Shown here in pieces: positions 9,285 through 17,093 of a stretch of 64,000 nt of DNA. A program made the translations under genes and the position numbers. Numbering within the stretch: the stretch's first letter is position 1; each line of letters starts with the position of its first letter. Below the pieces are notes generated by a model that saw nothing but the letters and a program-made list of their open reading frames with translations, made no database searches and had not been told where the DNA came from. The DNA lies in contig CAKTPP010000001.1 in the NCBI GenBank assembly GCA_934591895.1, positions 186,001-250,000 of the forward strand, given 5' to 3'. The stretch is from an uncultured Oscillospiraceae bacterium. GTDB lineage: Bacteria; Bacillota; Clostridia; Oscillospirales; Oscillospiraceae.

Positions 9285-10643
9285 ATGACGGGCTACTGCG
9301 TATCGGACATCGCCGCCGTCACCGGCGGTGTGCTCTCGGGCGACGGCGCTGCACCCGTGACCGGCGCGGTCATTGACAGCCGCGCCGTCACGCCCGGCGC
9401 GCTCTTTGCCGCCATCCCCGGCGAGCGGGTCGACGGGCACGACTATATCGGCAAGGCATTCGACCTCGGCGCGTCCTGCTGCCTTGCGCAGCGCGTTCCG
9501 GCGGGGGAGACCCGTCCGGTCATCTGCGTACCGGACACGGCTGCCGCGCTTGAGACGCTTGCGCGCGCCTACCGCGCCCGCTTTGCCATCCCCGTGCTCG
9601 GCGTGACCGGCAGCGTCGGCAAGACGACGGCCAAGGAAATGGTCGCGTCCGTGCTCTCGCAGCGCTGGAACACGCTCAGGACGGAGAAGAACTTCAACAA
9701 TCAGCTCGGCGTGCCGCTCACGCTCTTCCGGCTCGAGCCGGAGCATCAGGCCGCGGTCGTGGAGATGGGCGTGTCGCACTTCGGCGACATGGCGCCGCTG
9801 GCCGCCATGGTGCAGCCGACGGCCATGCTCTTTACGATCATCGGCCACGCGCATCTCGAGTTTCTGCGCGACCGCCGCGGCGTCTTGCAGGAAAAGACCT
9901 CCGTGCTCGACACCATGCCGGACGATGCCGTGGCCTTCTGCAACGGGGACGATGATCTTCTGCGCGCCATGACCTGCCGCCAGCGCAAGGTGACGTTCGG
10001 CCTCTCGGACGGATGTGACGTGCGCGCGCTCGATGTGCGCGACCTCGGGGACGACGGCAGCACCTGCACGATCGCTGCGGGCGCGCGGCGCATCCCGGTG
10101 CGCATCCGCGCCTATGGGCAGCACATGGTCTACGCGGCGCTCGAGGGCGCGGCCGTCGGCATCGAATACGGCCTGACGGATGATGAGATCATCCGCGGCA
10201 TTGCGGCCTATCAGCCGGTCGGCAGCCGCGCAAACGTGGTGCGCACGGCACGCTATACGGTCATTGACGACTGCTACAACGCCAACCCCGATTCCACGGC
10301 CGCCGCGCTGCGCTCGATGGCGACGCTTCCGGCCGGCCGCCGTGTGGCCATCCTCGGCAACATGGGCGAGCTCGGACCCGACGCTGCTGCGCTGCACCGT
10401 GAGACCGGCGTCTGCGCGGCCGGGGCGGGCGTGTCGCTCGTGATCACGTGCGGTGATCTGGCGCGCGAGATCGCGGCCGGTGCTGCCGAGACGGATCCGA
10501 GCGTGCAGACGGCGTCGTTTGCCGTGCTCGACGAGCTGCTCGCGGCGCTGCCGGAGCTGGTGCAGCCGGGCGACTGCGTGCTCGTCAAGGCGTCGCACAG
10601 CATGGCGTTTGAACGCGTCGTTCAGGCGCTGACACAGGACTGA
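9285..10643 (+). CDS. murF: UDP-N-acetylmuramoyl-tripeptide--D-alanyl-D-alanine ligase
   Basis: A 452-residue Mur ligase. It has the N-terminal DSRAVTPGALFAA module, the P-loop GVTGSVGKTTAKEM, the EMGVSHFGDM segment and the YNANPDS motif of the C-terminal domain, all diagnostic for MurF. It adds D-Ala-D-Ala to the UDP-MurNAc-tripeptide. Length is normal. A terminator lies 17 bases after the stop. Confidence 0.95.
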   Translation: MTGYCVSDIAAVTGGVLSGDGAAPVTGAVIDSRAVTPGALFAAIPGERVDGHDYIGKAFDLGASCCLAQRVPAGETRPVICVPDTAAALETLARAYRARFAIPVLGVTGSVGKTTAKEMVASVLSQRWNTLRTEKNFNNQLGVPLTLFRLEPEHQAAVVEMGVSHFGDMAPLAAMVQPTAMLFTIIGHAHLEFLRDRRGVLQEKTSVLDTMPDDAVAFCNGDDDLLRAMTCRQRKVTFGLSDGCDVRALDVRDLGDDGSTCTIAAGARRIPVRIRAYGQHMVYAALEGAAVGIEYGLTDDEIIRGIAAYQPVGSRANVVRTARYTVIDDCYNANPDSTAAALRSMATLPAGRRVAILGNMGELGPDAAALHRETGVCAAGAGVSLVITCGDLAREIAAGAAETDPSVQTASFAVLDELLAALPELVQPGDCVLVKASHSMAFERVVQALTQD

Positions 10644-10659
10644 AAACCGAAAAAGTTAC

Positions 10660-10690
10660 CCGGACAGAGGCATGACTTCTGTCCGGTTTT
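10660..10690 (+). terminator. Intrinsic terminator after murF
   Basis: A 9-base perfect stem (CCGGACAGA / TCTGTCCGG) with a 9-base loop, followed by TTTTCTT. Confidence 0.85.
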
Positions 10691-10771
10691 CTTACATCTG
10701 TACAACTTGTCAAATTCGTAACGTTAAAAAACGAACGAATTTGTTAAAAAAGTAGAAAAGGAAAATAGGGC

Positions 10772-10800
10772 TTTTCAAACAGGGAAAAAAGCGCTACAAT
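10772..10800 (+). promoter_or_regulatory. Probable promoter of the small gene at 10949
   Basis: TTTTCA, 17 bases, TACAAT, in AT-rich DNA. Transcription from here would give a leader of about 140 bases before the start codon. Confidence 0.5.
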
Positions 10801-10835
10801 ACAGTTGACAAGAAAATAACGATGTTCGACAGGCT

Positions 10836-10899
10836 TCGTTCCGATTCCCCACAGCGGCTGTTGCCGCCCGTGCGGGAAGTGTGGAAAGCGGAACACGAA
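10836..10899 (+). promoter_or_regulatory. Structured 5' leader (possible three-way junction)
   Basis: The segment can fold into an outer stem (TTCGTTCCG with CGGAACACGAA, small bulge), an inner CCACA/TGTGG stem, and two internal hairpins, GCGGC/GCCGC and CCCG/CGGG. It lies between the promoter and the ribosome-binding site of the 65-residue protein. It does not match any riboswitch class that I recognise. The function is unknown. Confidence 0.4.
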
Positions 10900-10948
10900 C
10901 GACATAGAAAACTTGAATTACATTTGATTTCTTAAGGAGGAATCTGTC

Positions 10949-11146
10949 ATGGCTAAGACCAAGATCGCAGTTTTGTGGGGCGTCCTCATCGCAATGATGG
11001 TGGTATTTGCCGGTATCTACGCCACGCTCAAGGCGCGCGAGATGAACCCGTACATCACCAGCACCGGCTCTTATATGGAGTCCGTGCAGCCGCAGGGCGA
11101 GGCTTCCGCTGTCGTCGCGGACAACGTGGTCACAGTCAACGACTGA
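10949..11146 (+). CDS. Small single-span membrane protein, unknown function
   Basis: A 65-residue protein with a strong AAGGAGG ribosome-binding site. Residues 5-27 form one hydrophobic segment (IAVLWGVLIAMMVVFAGIYA) after a short basic start (MAKTK). The rest, about 38 residues, is polar to acidic and predicted outside if the positive-inside rule holds. No catalytic motif is visible and I do not recognise the family. It is an isolated monocistronic unit with its own promoter, long leader and terminator, which supports it being a real gene. Confidence 0.7.
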   Translation: MAKTKIAVLWGVLIAMMVVFAGIYATLKAREMNPYITSTGSYMESVQPQGEASAVVADNVVTVND

Positions 11147-11196
11147 GCTCTGACAGGCGCGCAGCTCGCCGCCTGAAAATAGAACGAATATACAAA

Positions 11197-11235
11197 CACG
11201 CCGGGTGAAGCAAAACTTCACCCGGCGTGTTTTTT
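11197..11235 (+). terminator. Intrinsic terminator
   Basis: A perfect stem CACGCCGGGTGAAG / CTTCACCCGGCGTG around a CAAAA loop, followed by six T. It closes the transcript of the small gene at 10949. Confidence 0.93.
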
Positions 11236-11412
11236 CGCGGCGCAGAGAGCAGCGCCCCGCATCCGAGGATACGGGGCGTTTTGGCATATTTGAACAAAAA
11301 AATACCTACTCCAATGTGCAGCTGGCAGAAAATGAAAAACAGTGTTCAAAATTTGGTGGTTATATGGTATCCTTGTATTACAGTGATCGAAATGAAATGG
11401 AGGGAATCTGAC

Positions 11413-11625
11413 ATGATCGCTACGGTTTTGTGCCTGTCGGTTCTGCCGACCATTCTCTGTGCGTTTGCGTTTGTGTACGGACTGGTCTTTTGCATCCAGT
11501 CACTGATGAACGGGGAAAAGATGAGCGAGAGCAAGCAGTGCCGCAATATGTTCCTGCTGGCTGGCGGCAGTCTTGCGCTGCTGCTGCTTTTGCCGAACCC
11601 GTGGCTCTATCTATACGCATCGTAA
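11413..11625 (+). CDS. Small two-span membrane protein, unknown function
   Basis: A 70-residue protein whose start is preceded by GGAGGG at 8 bases. Hydrophobic segments at about residues 3-28 and 47-66 flank a short polar loop (NGEKMSESKQCRN), so it is probably a hairpin membrane protein. I do not recognise the family. It lies alone between a terminator and the hairpin element; codon use looks like the neighbours. The call rests on the ribosome-binding site and the amphipathic layout, not on homology. Confidence 0.55.
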   Translation: MIATVLCLSVLPTILCAFAFVYGLVFCIQSLMNGEKMSESKQCRNMFLLAGGSLALLLLLPNPWLYLYAS

Positions 11626-11633
11626 AAGAAAAT

Positions 11634-11851
11634 GGGGCGCTGCGAGGCTGTCAAAAAGTATTACTTTTTGACAAAGGGGTTGCAGTCTGCTGCGCGCATA
11701 ATTTGTGCGCTGGCGGCGCACAAATTTCACACTTGCAGCCTGAGCGGTATTTTCTTCGCCGCACATGTCGCCGAAGAAAATGATCGGACTTCTTTTCGCC
11801 GCCGCGGCGGCGAAACTCTACGAGGTTTTTGAAAAACTGGGGGCGCTGCGA
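11634..11851. mobile_element. Hairpin-rich inserted element flanked by 12-bp direct repeats
   Basis: GGGGCGCTGCGA occurs at 11634-11645 and again at 11840-11851. Between the copies lie 194 bases made almost entirely of inverted repeats: 11649-11673 (12-base arms), 11700-11726 (11-base arms), 11749-11781 (10-base arms) and a perfect 22-base palindrome at 11794-11815. The right copy is part of the bofA terminator hairpin. No protein is encoded. The layout looks like a MITE or REP-type element that duplicated its target. The mobile origin is an inference. Confidence 0.5.
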
Positions 11852-11871
11852 TCTTCGGATCGCAGCGCCCC
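11840..11871 (-). terminator. Hairpin terminator downstream of the bofA-like gene
   Basis: Arms of 14 bases (GGGGCGCTGCGATC and complement) around a TTCG tetraloop. On the minus strand it starts 9 bases after the bofA-like stop. If the inserted element is removed, the stem would be followed on that strand by ATTTTCTTTT, a better T tract than the present CAGTTTTTC. Confidence 0.75.
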
Positions 11872-11879
11872 TATGTAGG

Positions 11880-12146
11880 CTAAAAGAGGTATTTTAAGAG
11901 CAGCAGCAGCACCAGCCCCGGAAACCCGGCCACGCCGATGACGAGCGCGTTGATCCAGTTGAGGCCGAGCGTGATGCCGACGGCGCTGCCGAAAAAGTTC
12001 AGCGCAAAGAGCGCCGCGAAGCCGATGGCCGTGTTGAGCAGCAGCTTTAAGATCCAGCGGATCGGCTTGCGAAACAGCCGGATGACCAGCCAGAGGAGAA
12101 ACACGGCGGCGACGATGATCAGAATGTCGGTAAGTGATTGCGGCAT
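11880..12146 (-). CDS. BofA-family pro-sigma-K processing inhibitor-like protein
   Basis: An 88-residue membrane protein with three hydrophobic stretches and the typical BofA C-terminus, LVIGVAGFPGLVLLLLLKYLF. In Bacillus subtilis, BofA holds the SpoIVFB protease inactive in the forespore membrane. That role is known from the family and has not been shown here. The DUF2508 gene immediately upstream is the classical neighbour in Clostridia (recR-yaaL-bofA context), although recR is missing here. A strong hairpin follows the stop. Confidence 0.85.
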   Translation of the reverse strand: MPQSLTDILIIVAAVFLLWLVIRLFRKPIRWILKLLLNTAIGFAALFALNFFGSAVGITLGLNWINALVIGVAGFPGLVLLLLLKYLF

Positions 12147-12158
12147 AAGAAACCCATC

Positions 12159-12374
12159 CTATTGTGTCAGATTTTTCAGATCATGCACGGCACAGTTATA
12201 CTTCGCGCGCAGCGCATTGATCTCGTAGATGCACGCCTCCATCAGCAGGGGATCGGTGACGTTGTCAAATTCATTGTAGGCCTGCTCGAGCTCGCGGCGC
12301 ACACCGAGTATCTCGGTGCGCACGCGCTGCACCTCCGCGCGGTGCGCCCGCTGCTGCTTTCTCAGTCCGGACAT
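12159..12374 (-). CDS. DUF2508 (YaaL-like) protein
   Basis: A 71-residue, highly charged helical protein with the DUF2508 pattern (ELEQAYNEFDNVTDPLLMEACIYEINALRAKYN). GGAGG lies 7 bases before the start. The function of the family is unknown. It is always small and usually sits between recR and bofA. Here it is the first gene of a two-gene unit with bofA 12 bases downstream. Confidence 0.85.
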   Translation of the reverse strand: MSGLRKQQRAHRAEVQRVRTEILGVRRELEQAYNEFDNVTDPLLMEACIYEINALRAKYNCAVHDLKNLTQ

Positions 12375-12698
12375 GGAAAAGCCTCCGTTCGCTTTTCTGT
12401 GTATTCTATGCCGGCAGCGGCGGTTTTAGTCACGGCGCAGCGAATTTCCGCGTGCATAGCGCGCCGCTCAGGAGGGCATACTGAGACCGGACGTGAGATC
12501 CGCCGCGCGGCGCAGCAACGCAGACCCGCGAAGGCAGACCCGGTACACAGACCGCGGCGCAGCCTCCGCACCCCTGCAGACAGCCTGCAGGCCGCTGTGC
12601 GCGCGGGGACGTGCGGCTCCGGCTCTCCGGAGGATCGTTCGGTACGGAGCGCGTCAAGTGCCGGAGCGGCGGGTTCGATCCCGGAGACTCCGGGGCGG

Positions 12699-12731
12699 CG
12701 GGGAGCGCAAACTGCGTTCCCCGTCTATTTT
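12699..12731 (+). terminator. Orphan intrinsic terminator
   Basis: Stem GGGGAGCGCA / TGCGTTCCCC (one G-T pair) with an AAC loop, followed by GTCTATTTTTT. It lies upstream of the parE promoter and points the same way, with no protein gene before it on that strand. Confidence 0.8.
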
Positions 12732-12741
12732 TTGGAATTCC

Positions 12742-12770
12742 TTGCATTTCGGGTCTTGATACGCTATACT
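12742..12770 (+). promoter_or_regulatory. Promoter of the parE-parC operon
   Basis: TTGCAT, 17 bases, TATACT, 62 bases before the parE start codon. Confidence 0.7.
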
Positions 12771-12832
12771 ATATTGGTTAAGGTATGAAATCAATGCTAC
12801 CACATCTTGTGATATGAGAGGGATCCAACGAC

Positions 12833-14818
12833 ATGGCAAAGGCCACAACGACAACCTATGGCAACGACAGCATCTCCATGCTCAAGGGCGCGGAGCGCGT
12901 GCGCAAGCGCCCGAGCGTCATCTTCGGCTCTGACGGGCTGGAGGGCTGCGAGCACGCGGTGTTTGAAATTCTCTCGAACGCGATCGACGAGGCGCGCGAG
13001 GGGTTCGGCAATATTATAACCGTTACGCGCTACGAAGACAAGTCCATTGAGGTGGAAGATCTCGGGCGCGGCTGTCCGGTGGACTGGAACGAGAAGGAGC
13101 AGCGCTACAACTGGGAGCTGATCTTCTGCGAGATGTACGCCGGCGGCAAGTACAAAAACAACGAGGGCGAGAACTACGAGTATTCGCTCGGCCTCAACGG
13201 TCTGGGCGCGTGCGCCACGCAGTACGCCTCGGAATACATGGACGTGACCATCTGGCGCGACGGGAAAAAGTACAGCCTGCACTTTCGGCAGGGCGAGGTC
13301 GTCGGCGGACTGGAGAGCGCTCCGGCCGACCGCAAAAAGACCGGCACGACCATCCGCTGGCGGCCGGATCTGGAGGTGTTCACGGATATCGACGTGCCCG
13401 AGAGCTATTTTCAGGACGTGCTGCACCGGCAGGCCGTCGTGAACAAGGGCGTGACGTTTCGCCTGCGCGTGCAGCGCGGCAGCACGTTTGAGACGACGGA
13501 CTACTGCTATGCCGATGGCATCCTCGACTATGTCAAGGAGCTCGCGGGTGAGGACGCGCTGACCGCCCCGGCCTATATGGAGACCGAGCGCCGCGGCCGC
13601 GACCGTGCGGACAAGCCGGAATACAAGGTGAAGATCTCGGCGGCGTTCTGCTTTTCCAACCGCGTCAACGACATCGAATACTACCACAACTCGTCGTGGC
13701 TGGAGTACGGCGGCGCGCCGGAAAAGGCGGCCAAGAGCGCCTTCACCTCCGCCATCGACGCCTACATCAAGCAGCAAGGCAAGTATCAAAAGAGCGAGAG
13801 CAAGATCAATTTTCAGGACGTGCAGGACTGCCTGATCCTCGTCACGAACTGCTTTTCGACCATTACGTCCTACGAAAACCAGACGAAGAAGGCCATCACG
13901 AACAAGTTCATCCAGGAGGCCATGACGGAGTTTTTCCGCGAGCAGCTCGAGATCTATTTCATCGAGCACAAGACCGATGCCGACCGCGTCATGGAGCAGG
14001 TGCTTATCAATAAGCGCAGCCGCGAGACGGCGGAAAAGGCGCGCCTGAACATCAAGAAAAAGCTCACCGGCAATGTCGATCTCGCCAACCGTGTGCAGAA
14101 ATTCGTCGACTGCCGCTCGAAGGACGTCTCGCGCCGCGAGATCTACATCGTGGAGGGCGACTCCGCTCTCGGCGCGTGCAAGCTCTCGCGCGATGCGGAG
14201 TTTCAGGGCATCATGCCCGTGCGCGGCAAGATCCTCAACTGCCTCAAGGCCGATTATGCGCGCATTTTCAAGAGCGACGTCATCACCGACCTCATGCGCG
14301 TGCTCGGCTGCGGCGTGGAGGTGCAGAGCAAGCAGGCTAAGGATCTCTCGGCGTTCAATCTCGAGAACCTGCGCTGGAACAAGGTCATCATCTGCACCGA
14401 TGCCGACGTGGACGGCTTCCAGATCCGCACGCTCATCCTCACCATGCTCTACCGCCTCGCGCCGACGCTCATCCGCGAGGGCTATGTGTACATCGCCGAG
14501 TCGCCCCTGTATGAGATCGTGAGCAAGGGCAAGACTTACTTCGCCTATTCCGACCGCGAGAAGGCGGCCATCGTTGACGGCCTCGGCGGCGCGAAGGCGG
14601 ACATCAACCGCTCGAAAGGTCTCGGCGAGAACGATCCCGAGATGATGTGGCTCACGACCATGAACCCCGACACGCGCAAGCTCATCCGCGTCATGCCGGA
14701 GGACGTCGAGCGCACGGCGCAGATGTTCGACCTGCTGCTCGGCGACAATCTCGCCGGACGCAAGGCGCACATTGCCGAGTGCGGCAGCCAGTTTCTCGAT
14801 CTGGCCGATATTTCCTGA
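12833..14818 (+). CDS. parE: Type IIA DNA topoisomerase subunit B (ParE/GyrB-like, divergent)
   Basis: A 661-residue GHKL ATPase plus TOPRIM protein. The ATPase domain starts YGNDSISMLKGAERVRKRPS and has FEILSNAIDEA (Mg-binding Asn) and an ATP lid LGLNGLGA, which differs from the common GGLHGVGA. The TOPRIM domain shows EGDSA (441-445), RGKILN and TDADVDG; PLYE follows. No GyrB-specific insert is present. It pairs with the A subunit 30 bases downstream, so the product is most likely a topoisomerase IV-like decatenase. A second gyrase should exist elsewhere in the genome. Confidence 0.85.
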   Translation: MAKATTTTYGNDSISMLKGAERVRKRPSVIFGSDGLEGCEHAVFEILSNAIDEAREGFGNIITVTRYEDKSIEVEDLGRGCPVDWNEKEQRYNWELIFCEMYAGGKYKNNEGENYEYSLGLNGLGACATQYASEYMDVTIWRDGKKYSLHFRQGEVVGGLESAPADRKKTGTTIRWRPDLEVFTDIDVPESYFQDVLHRQAVVNKGVTFRLRVQRGSTFETTDYCYADGILDYVKELAGEDALTAPAYMETERRGRDRADKPEYKVKISAAFCFSNRVNDIEYYHNSSWLEYGGAPEKAAKSAFTSAIDAYIKQQGKYQKSESKINFQDVQDCLILVTNCFSTITSYENQTKKAITNKFIQEAMTEFFREQLEIYFIEHKTDADRVMEQVLINKRSRETAEKARLNIKKKLTGNVDLANRVQKFVDCRSKDVSRREIYIVEGDSALGACKLSRDAEFQGIMPVRGKILNCLKADYARIFKSDVITDLMRVLGCGVEVQSKQAKDLSAFNLENLRWNKVIICTDADVDGFQIRTLILTMLYRLAPTLIREGYVYIAESPLYEIVSKGKTYFAYSDREKAAIVDGLGGAKADINRSKGLGENDPEMMWLTTMNPDTRKLIRVMPEDVERTAQMFDLLLGDNLAGRKAHIAECGSQFLDLADIS

Positions 14819-14848
14819 GAAAAACCTGCGTAAAGGAACGGTAACGTT

Positions 14849-17083
14849 ATGCCGAGAAAAAAAGCACCGGAAATCAAGAAAACCATCGACCCCAACGTCG
14901 TCGGACTCAAGGCGGAGGTCATCTCCCAGCCCATCACCGAGACGCTGGAGCAAAACTATATGCCGTATGCGATGAGCGTCATCGTCTCGCGCGCGATCCC
15001 CGAGATCGACGGCTTCAAGCCCAGCCACCGCAAGCTGCTGTACACGATGTACAAGATGAACCTGCTCTCGGGCGGACGCACGAAGTCGGCCAACATCGTC
15101 GGCCAGACCATGCGCCTCAACCCGCACGGCGACGCCGCGATCTATGAGACCATGGTGCGCCTGTCCAAGGGCTACGGCGCGCTGCTGACGCCGTTTGTGG
15201 ACTCCAAGGGCAACTTCGGCAAGGTGTTTTCGCGCGACATGTCCTACGCCGCCTCGCGTTACACGGAGGCGAAGCTCGCGCCCATCTGCGCCGAGCTCTT
15301 CGGCGACATCGACAGCGACACCGTCGACTTTGTCGATAACTACGACGGCTCGATGAAAGAGCCGGCGCTGCTGCCGACGCGCTTCCCGAACGTGCTCGTG
15401 TCGGCAAACCTCGGCATCGCCGTCGGTATGGCGAGCCAGATCTGCGGCTTCAACCTTGAGGAGGTCTGCCGCACGACGATCGCCTATCTCGAGGACCCGA
15501 ACCACGACCTGCTCTCGACGCTGCCCGCGCCGGATTTCCCGACCGGCGGCGAGATCCTCTACGACCGCAGCGAGATGGCGCAGATCTACCGCACCGGCCG
15601 CGGCAGCTTCAAGGTGCGTGCCCGCTGGCGGCACCTGCCGAAGGAAAACATCATCGAGATCTATGAGATCCCGTATTCCACGACCGTGGAGGCCGTCATC
15701 GACAAGGTGGCCGAGCTCGTCAAGGCGGGCAAGCTGCGCGAGGTGGCCGATATGCGCGACGAGACCGACCTCAGCGGCCTGAAGCTTGCCATCGACCTCA
15801 AGCGCGGCGCAGACCCCGAGCAGGTCATGCAAAAGCTCTTCCGGCTCACGCCGCTGTGCGACAGCTTCGCCTGCAACTTCAACATCCTCATCGCGGGCAA
15901 TCCGCGCGTGATGGGCGTGGGCGAGATCCTTGACGAGTGGACGTCGTGGCGCATGGACTGCATCCGGCGGCGCGTGTTTTTCGACCTGCAGAAAAAGCGC
16001 GCCAAGCTCCACCTGCTGCAGGGTCTCGGCAGGATCCTGCTCGATATCGACCGCGCCATCGCCATCATCCGCAACACCGAGCGGGAGGCCGACGTCGTGC
16101 CCAACCTCATGGCGGGCTTTGACCTCGACGAGGTGCAGGCAAACTTCGTCGCCGAGATCAAGCTCCGCAACATCAACCGCGAGTACATCCTCAAGCGCAC
16201 GGCCGAGACCGATGCGCTGGAAAAAGACATTGCCGACCTTGAGGCGACGCTTGAGAGCAAGCGCCGCATCCGCGGCATCATCATCCGCGAGCTCAAGGAG
16301 ATCATCCGCAGGTACCCGTCGCCGCGGCGCACGGGCATCGTCGCGGCGGAGAGCGTCACGATGCTGCCGACGGAGGATCTCGTGCCGGATTATCCGGTGC
16401 AGCTGTTCCTCTCGCGCGAGGGCTACTTCAAGAAGATCACGCCGCAGTCGCTGCGTATGAGCGGCGAGCAGAAGTATAAGGACGGCGACGAGCTCAGCCA
16501 GAGCTTCGGCGCGACGAACCGCGGGGAACTTCTCGTCTTCACCGACCGTCAACAGGTGTATAAGGCCAAGCTCTGCGACTTTGCGGACACGAAGGCGTCC
16601 GTGCTCGGCGTGTATCTGCCGACGGCGCTGTCCATGGACGCCGAGGAGCACGTCCTGTGCATGGTCGACCCCGGCGACTACCGCGGCGAGCTGCTGCTGG
16701 TATTCGAAAACGGCAAGGCCGCGCGCATCCCCATGGCGGCCTATGAGACCAAGACGAACCGCCGCCGCCTGACCGGCGCGTATTCGGACAAGAGCCCGCT
16801 CGTGGCCGTGCTGCCGCTGTACGAGGGCAGCGAGGCAGCGCTCTTCGCGTCCGACGGGCGCGCGCTGCTCTTCCCGCCGGAGGCGATAGCGCTCAAGGCG
16901 TCGCGCACGACGCAGGGCGTCGCCGTCATGGCGCTGAAGAAAAAGGCTGTCGTCACGAAGGCGCAGTTTGTGCCCGATACGCTCATTCACAACCACGCGC
17001 GCTACCGCGCCAAGAGCCTGCCGGCGGCCGGCGCGCTGCTGCGCGAGGATGACCGCGGCGAGGAGCAGATGAGCCTGATCTGA
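14849..17083 (+). CDS. parC: Type IIA DNA topoisomerase subunit A (ParC/GyrA-like)
   Basis: A 744-residue breakage-reunion subunit. The winged-helix region carries LNPHGDAAIYE and the catalytic tyrosine is Tyr138 in AASRYTEAKL. The residue equivalent to E. coli GyrA Ser83 is Ala96 and that of Asp87 is Glu100. The C-terminal part has a degenerate beta-pinwheel and I see no GyrA box, which favours a topoisomerase IV role over gyrase. It is translated from an operon with the B subunit. Confidence 0.87.
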   Translation: MPRKKAPEIKKTIDPNVVGLKAEVISQPITETLEQNYMPYAMSVIVSRAIPEIDGFKPSHRKLLYTMYKMNLLSGGRTKSANIVGQTMRLNPHGDAAIYETMVRLSKGYGALLTPFVDSKGNFGKVFSRDMSYAASRYTEAKLAPICAELFGDIDSDTVDFVDNYDGSMKEPALLPTRFPNVLVSANLGIAVGMASQICGFNLEEVCRTTIAYLEDPNHDLLSTLPAPDFPTGGEILYDRSEMAQIYRTGRGSFKVRARWRHLPKENIIEIYEIPYSTTVEAVIDKVAELVKAGKLREVADMRDETDLSGLKLAIDLKRGADPEQVMQKLFRLTPLCDSFACNFNILIAGNPRVMGVGEILDEWTSWRMDCIRRRVFFDLQKKRAKLHLLQGLGRILLDIDRAIAIIRNTEREADVVPNLMAGFDLDEVQANFVAEIKLRNINREYILKRTAETDALEKDIADLEATLESKRRIRGIIIRELKEIIRRYPSPRRTGIVAAESVTMLPTEDLVPDYPVQLFLSREGYFKKITPQSLRMSGEQKYKDGDELSQSFGATNRGELLVFTDRQQVYKAKLCDFADTKASVLGVYLPTALSMDAEEHVLCMVDPGDYRGELLLVFENGKAARIPMAAYETKTNRRRLTGAYSDKSPLVAVLPLYEGSEAALFASDGRALLFPPEAIALKASRTTQGVAVMALKKKAVVTKAQFVPDTLIHNHARYRAKSLPAAGALLREDDRGEEQMSLI

Positions 17084-17093
17084 GGAGAGAACT

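Larger units (their letters stand above)
10644..10948. other. Intergenic region between murF and a small membrane-protein gene
   Basis: About 305 bases without a credible gene. It holds the murF terminator, then an AT-rich stretch with a promoter, then a foldable leader (described separately). It ends with AAGGAGG just before the small gene at 10949. Confidence 0.7.
12375..12832. other. GC-rich non-coding region, candidate structured RNA on the + strand
   Basis: Some 458 bases with no convincing gene. From about 12480 it is very GC-rich and full of short inverted repeats (for example CTCCGG/CCGGAG at about 12617-12632 and paired CTGCAG units near 12575-12590). There are also three imperfect direct repeats built on GCAGACCCG (12519-12556). 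It ends in an excellent intrinsic terminator on the + strand, which no protein gene explains. SRP RNA, tmRNA and RNase P signatures were looked for and not found. Confidence 0.4.

Noticed and set aside
12515..12560. SRP RNA candidate (CAGACCCGCGAAGGCAG resembles the helix 8 region)
   Set aside because: The invariant GTCAGG...GGAA...AGCAG core is not present and the flanks do not pair as SRP RNA should.
12670..12690. tRNA T-loop-like GGGTTCGATCCC
   Set aside because: The loop is one base short, and no acceptor, D or anticodon arms can be built around it.
12797..16996. Nearly 1400-codon open frame opposite parE-parC
   Set aside because: Same explanation: shadow of two conserved topoisomerase genes, no ribosome-binding site and unnatural composition.
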